DNA from: Halobacteriales archaeon SW_6_65_15
GTDB taxonomy: Archaea; Halobacteriota; Halobacteria; Halobacteriales; Haladaptataceae
NCBI GenBank assembly: GCA_003023465.1
Contig: PXSM01000077.1
Coordinates: 1-42,046 of the forward strand
Direction: 5' to 3'
Length of the DNA: 42,046 nt
The first letter of the stretch is position 1, and the number at the start of each line of letters is the position of its first letter. This document shows positions 38,967-42,046 of this stretch, in pieces. The notes under the pieces were generated by a model that saw only the letters and a program-made list of their open reading frames with translations, was not told the DNA's origin and did not search any database. Made by a program: the position numbers and the translations under genes.

Positions 38967-39929
38967 TTACTCCAGCGGCTCCAGCCCTTCCTCCGCGCGG
39001 AGGGCGTCGACGTACTCCCGGAATCCGGTTTCGAGGTCGTACTCGGGGTCGTAGCCGAGGTCCTCCTGCGCGGCGGTCATGTCGAGCTTCTGGGTCCACG
39101 GCAGTTCGCCCTCGTCGCTGACCTCGATTTCGGCGTCAGGCATGATGGACTGGACCGCCTCGGCGGCCTCCCGGATGGTGGCGACCTCGCCCCGGACGTT
39201 GTAGATTCGCTGGCTCAGGTCCTCCTCGGGTGCGAACGCGGCCTTGCGGAACGCCTGCGCGATGTCCTTGACGTACTGCCAGTCGATGACCTGATCGCCG
39301 TACTCCACCGAGAAGGACTCGCCGACCGCGGGCTTCTCCACGATGTTGGCGAGGAACGCCGAGCCGCCGGTCTCGCGGTAGGGGCCGTACGCGACCGTGG
39401 GGCGGAGGCCGACGTGGCTCAGGTCGTAGTCCTCGTAGTACACCTTGGCCTGATGCTCGTTGTACTCCTTGGTCGCGCCGTAGAGGGTGTCGGGGTACAC
39501 GAGATCCTCCTCGGCCACCCAATCGTCGTCGTAGTTCGCGGGCGGAGCGTACACCGCGGCCGAGGAGGCCCACGCCACGCGCTCGACCTGCTCGTCGAGG
39601 GTCCGGGCCGCCTCGAAGACGTTGTTCGTTCCCATGACGTTGACCCCGGCCCCCGCTCGCGGGTTCTCGCGTGCGAGGTTCGTCAGGAGTGCCGCGAGGT
39701 GGACGATCCGGGTCGCGCCCGACTCCCGGACCGCCCGGACGACGCTCGTCGGGTCGGTAATGTCGCCGCGAACGACGTCCACGTCGTCGGCGACGCCGAG
39801 TTTCTCCAGAATCCGCTCGTCGGTCGAGAGGTCGTACGCCACGACGTCGTGGCCCTCCTCCACGAGGTCCTGCGCGACGTACGATCCGATGAAGCCGGTC
39901 CCGCCCGTGACGAGTACTGTTTCGGTCAT
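38967..39929 (-). CDS. NAD-dependent sugar epimerase/dehydratase (extended SDR)
   Basis: 320 residues from ATG 39929. N-terminal NAD motif 'VTGGTGFIGSYVAQDL' (GxxGxxG), Asp after strand 2 'AYDLSTDE'. Catalytic triad region 'WASSAAVYAPP' and 'YGATKEYNEHQAKVYY' (YxxxK near 170), 'LRPTVAYGPYRE'. C-terminal substrate domain 'DWQYVKDIAQAFRKAAF', 'RIYNVRGEVATIREAAEA'. GalE/WcaG-like; interconverts nucleotide sugars or reduces them. The precise substrate is unknown. TATA on the minus strand 39953-39960 ('tttttagc') fits ATG 39929. Confidence 0.9.
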   Translation of the reverse strand: MTETVLVTGGTGFIGSYVAQDLVEEGHDVVAYDLSTDERILEKLGVADDVDVVRGDITDPTSVVRAVRESGATRIVHLAALLTNLARENPRAGAGVNVMGTNNVFEAARTLDEQVERVAWASSAAVYAPPANYDDDWVAEEDLVYPDTLYGATKEYNEHQAKVYYEDYDLSHVGLRPTVAYGPYRETGGSAFLANIVEKPAVGESFSVEYGDQVIDWQYVKDIAQAFRKAAFAPEEDLSQRIYNVRGEVATIREAAEAVQSIMPDAEIEVSDEGELPWTQKLDMTAAQEDLGYDPEYDLETGFREYVDALRAEEGLEPLE

Positions 39930-39952
39930 CACTCGCCAATCGTATCGGGAAC

Positions 39953-39960
39953 GCTAAAAA
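39953..39960 (-). promoter_or_regulatory. TATA box of the epimerase gene
   Basis: The minus strand reads 'tttttagc' 24-31 bp before ATG 39929. Confidence 0.45.
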
Positions 39961-39987
39961 AGTGCAGTAACCGGATTCCGAGTTTCG

Positions 39988-40461
39988 TCACACCGATTCC
40001 TTGACCAGCAGATAGGCCAGAACCACCGCGAGCGCCACCTCCGAGACGATGGCGAGGAACTTCACCGGCCCGGCGAAGAGGTGGTCGAGGAGGAACTGGC
40101 CGACCGGTCCCTGATGCGGCGTGGGTTCGCGGAACACGAATCCGTGGCCGCCGAGGTGCCAGCTGAAGTAGCCGACGACGTAGACTATCATCAGCCCGAT
40201 TCCGGCAGCGTACAGGGTCCTGCGGTGGCGACCCTGCGCGGCGATGAACAGGCCCGCGATCAGGGCGAGTCCGGAGACGACGAACAGGGGCCACCGGAGG
40301 TCGCGAGGAACCAGGAACCCGGCGTTGAGCCACCTGAACCAGTTGTAGAGGCCAAGCGAGACGTGAATGACCCCGACGACGACGACGAGGTGGGCCGCGA
40401 CGAGTTTGACCGGCGAGGGGAAGTCGGAGTCCAGCGCCGGAGACGAGTCCTCGGTTTCCAT
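39988..40461 (-). CDS. Haloarchaeal membrane protein (four spans)
   Basis: 157 residues from ATG 40461 (METEDSSPALDSD). Four hydrophobic stretches: ~20-40 ('LVAAHLVVVVGVIHVSLGL'), ~58-75 ('LFVVSGLALIAGLFIAA'), ~83-103 ('LYAAGIGLMIVYVVGYFSW') and ~130-153 ('VKFLAIVSEVALAVVLAYLLV'). The third is followed by a conserved-looking 'HLGGHGF' loop with three nearby His residues. No known family is recognised; the pattern recalls uncharacterised haloarchaeal DoxX-like or heme-binding small membrane proteins, without decisive motifs. Confidence 0.72.
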   Translation of the reverse strand: METEDSSPALDSDFPSPVKLVAAHLVVVVGVIHVSLGLYNWFRWLNAGFLVPRDLRWPLFVVSGLALIAGLFIAAQGRHRRTLYAAGIGLMIVYVVGYFSWHLGGHGFVFREPTPHQGPVGQFLLDHLFAGPVKFLAIVSEVALAVVLAYLLVKESV

Positions 40462-40576
40462 TGTCTGAGTCGAGGCAGAGCGTCCTCAAGGGTTTCACGG
40501 TTTTAGTCTCGGTTTTCGGCGGGCGTACTAACGTGGCGGATCGGAATGAGAAGTCGGTCACGACCCGCCGCATCGC

Positions 40577-42046
40577 TCACTCGTGAAGTCCGCCGACCTC
40601 GGCGTAGAACGACGACTGGAGCGTCTCGGCCATGTCCTCCTCGCGGTCGATTCGCACGTCGATGACGGTCGGCACGTCGCTGTCCGTGCCCTCGCGGAGC
40701 GCGACGGCGAGTTCGTCGGGGGTCGTCGCGCGGATGCCCTCGGCACCGAAGCCCTCGGCGACGGCGACGAAGTCGGTGTCGTGGAACTCCACGCCCGCGA
40801 TGTCGCCCTCGCCGTCTTGCATTTGGCGGACCATCCCGAGGCTGGTGTCGTTGAGCACGACGAACGTGGGAGCGACGCCCTGCTCGACCGCGGTCTCGAC
40901 GCTGGTCATCGTCATCGTAAACCCGCCGTCGCCCGCGACGCCAATGACGTCCTTGTCGGTGGTGAGAGCCGCCGATACCGCCGCGGGGGTCGCCCAACCC
41001 ATGCCGCCGACGCCGCCCGACCCGAAGTAGGTCCGGACGCCGGGCGTCTGGAGGTAGTTGAGCAGCCAGAAGCGATTGTTGCCCGAGTCGGCGGTGACGA
41101 GGGTGTCCTCGTCCACGACGGCCTCGATCTCCTTGACCGCGCGCTGGGGCTTGATGGGTACGTCGTCGGACTCGCACTCGGGCGCGTGGAACGACTCGCG
41201 GGCAGTAGCGGCGCGGTCGCGCGCCCAGTCGTTGGTACCTGCACTCACGTCTCCCTCGTCCGCAGCATCAGCGAGCGCTCGGAGGCTCTCCTTGGCGTCG
41301 CCGATGAGGCCCACGTCGGCGGGGTAGACCCACCCGGCGTTGCGGGTGTCGATGTCGGCGTGGATAATGGTCTGCTCGTCGGGCGGGATGAACGACGGAG
41401 CTTGCCAGTTGGTGTCCATCGGGTTCATCCGACAGCCGACCACGAGGAGGGCGTCGGCCTCGCTCACCACCTGGTTCGCGCCCTCGTGGCCGAACGACCC
41501 GATGACGCCCGCCGCGAGGTCGTGGATCTCGGGGAAGGTGGACTTCCCGAGGTAGGACGTGGCGACCACGGCGTCGTAGGCTTCGGCGACGGCCGCCAGT
41601 TCGTCGTAGGCCTGCGCGGCGTGGACCCCGTTTCCGGCGATTATCACGGGTCGCTCTGCCTCGGCGAGAGCTTGGGCCGCCGCTTCGGCGTCCTCGTCGG
41701 TCGGTGTAGAATCCCAGTTGCGGACCTGCTCGTCGGCGTCCCAGACCGGCGGGACGGGGTCCTCGGGCACCTCCTCGGTGATGGCGTCGCCGTCGAGGAT
41801 GACCGCGGTCGGGCCGGGCCGGCCGGCGGTGGCGTGCTTGAACGCCAGCTGGACGCTCCGGAGCGTCTCGGTCGGCGAACGGGGGAACCAGTGTTCCTTG
41901 GTCACGCCGTCGAGAATCTTCGGGAGGTCGAGGCCGCCGTAGTCGCCGCGGGCCTGCTGGTACGGCGCGAGCGTCGAGTACTCGCCGCGCTCGCTGGCCT
42001 CCGTGACCACGACCATCGGCGAGGACCCGAGGCGGGCCTCCATCTG
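40577..42046 (-). CDS. ThDP-dependent acetolactate synthase-like enzyme (5' end beyond window)
   Basis: C-terminal ~489 residues of a thiamine diphosphate enzyme. The frame is open to the window edge, so the N-terminal PYR half with the catalytic glutamate is missing here. The central domain has 'AERPVIIAGNGVHAAQAYDELAAVAE'. The PP domain contains the ThDP-binding signature 'GDGGFTMTMTSVETAVEQG' with the terminal Asn in 'FVVLNDTSLGMVRQ'. The C-terminus ends 'MAETLQSSFYAEVGGLHE'. The track's ATG at 42043 is an internal Met. Acetolactate synthase, sulfopyruvate or related decarboxylases share this architecture; the specific reaction is undetermined. No regulatory subunit gene is seen in the window. 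Confidence 0.88.
   Translation of the reverse strand, partial: QMEARLGSSPMVVVTEASERGEYSTLAPYQQARGDYGGLDLPKILDGVTKEHWFPRSPTETLRSVQLAFKHATAGRPGPTAVILDGDAITEEVPEDPVPPVWDADEQVRNWDSTPTDEDAEAAAQALAEAERPVIIAGNGVHAAQAYDELAAVAEAYDAVVATSYLGKSTFPEIHDLAAGVIGSFGHEGANQVVSEADALLVVGCRMNPMDTNWQAPSFIPPDEQTIIHADIDTRNAGWVYPADVGLIGDAKESLRALADAADEGDVSAGTNDWARDRAATARESFHAPECESDDVPIKPQRAVKEIEAVVDEDTLVTADSGNNRFWLLNYLQTPGVRTYFGSGGVGGMGWATPAAVSAALTTDKDVIGVAGDGGFTMTMTSVETAVEQGVAPTFVVLNDTSLGMVRQMQDGEGDIAGVEFHDTDFVAVAEGFGAEGIRATTPDELAVALREGTDSDVPTVIDVRIDREEDMAETLQSSFYAEVGGLHE

Noticed and set aside
1-42046. tRNA, rRNA and riboswitch genes
   Set aside because: I scanned intergenic regions for tRNA T-arm and D-arm patterns and long conserved RNA motifs and found none I could support.

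Overview
The window is chromosomal DNA from a haloarchaeon (class Halobacteria). The evidence is high GC with acidic proteins, leaderless genes with a TATA box about 25-30 bp before the start codon, an archaeal Orc1/Cdc6 initiator, a HalOD1 output-domain protein, a PGF-CTERM-like surface anchor, Tat signal peptides, and response-regulator/histidine-kinase proteins of haloarchaeal type. The species cannot be fixed from sequence reading alone.

Layout. 1-3.0 kb: the 3' part of a Liv-type (branched-chain amino acid or related) ABC transporter operon, with an unusual in-frame LivH-LivM permease fusion followed by two ATPases. 3.3-6.6 kb: a small membrane protein and two secreted surface proteins (a repeat protein with a PGF-CTERM-like tail and a Thr-rich mucin-like protein). 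6.6-8.7 kb: an AT-richer patch with a lone IS630-type helix-turn-helix protein and an orphan QueC-like PP-loop protein. 9.1-14.9 kb: a galactonate-dehydratase-like enzyme with an internal deletion, a small partner protein, a Tat lipoprotein, a frameshifted AIM24-family gene, a Gfo/Idh/MocA oxidoreductase, a HalOD1 protein and a small membrane protein. 14.9-19.3 kb: a frameshifted S9 peptidase, a DMT-type permease, a thioredoxin and a methyltransferase.

19.4-22.1 kb is the centrepiece: an orc1/cdc6 gene embedded between two clusters of ORB-like repeats, about fifteen copies in all (consensus roughly ACASCGGAAAYNNNGGKGT). The copies in each cluster point outward in inverted orientation, and an AT-rich stretch lies between the two arms of the upstream cluster. 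This is very probably a replication origin. Next to it are a broken membrane-protein gene and a tiny ORF with a strong promoter.

23-30 kb: a zinc-ribbon membrane protein, two sensory histidine kinases (one compositionally foreign), an MBL-fold hydrolase, a small zinc-ribbon protein, a DUF892 ferritin-like protein and a dCTP-deaminase-like protein. 30.1-35.6 kb: a sugar-type (CUT1) ABC transporter operon on the minus strand (binding protein, two permeases, ATPase) that ends in an aspartate-dehydrogenase-like gene. 35.7-42 kb: an HD-domain gene broken by an amber stop, a DUF1917-like protein, a methyltransferase, an NAD-dependent epimerase, a membrane protein and the C-terminal part of a ThDP-dependent (acetolactate-synthase-like) enzyme cut by the window edge.

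Three copies of a repeated intergenic element (about 75, 185 and 310 bp) with shared termini are scattered through the window. An unusual number of genes carry single lesions (frameshifts, a nonsense codon, in-frame deletions, a lost lipobox cysteine). Either the region is decaying or the assembly contains errors, and raw reads would be needed to tell which.
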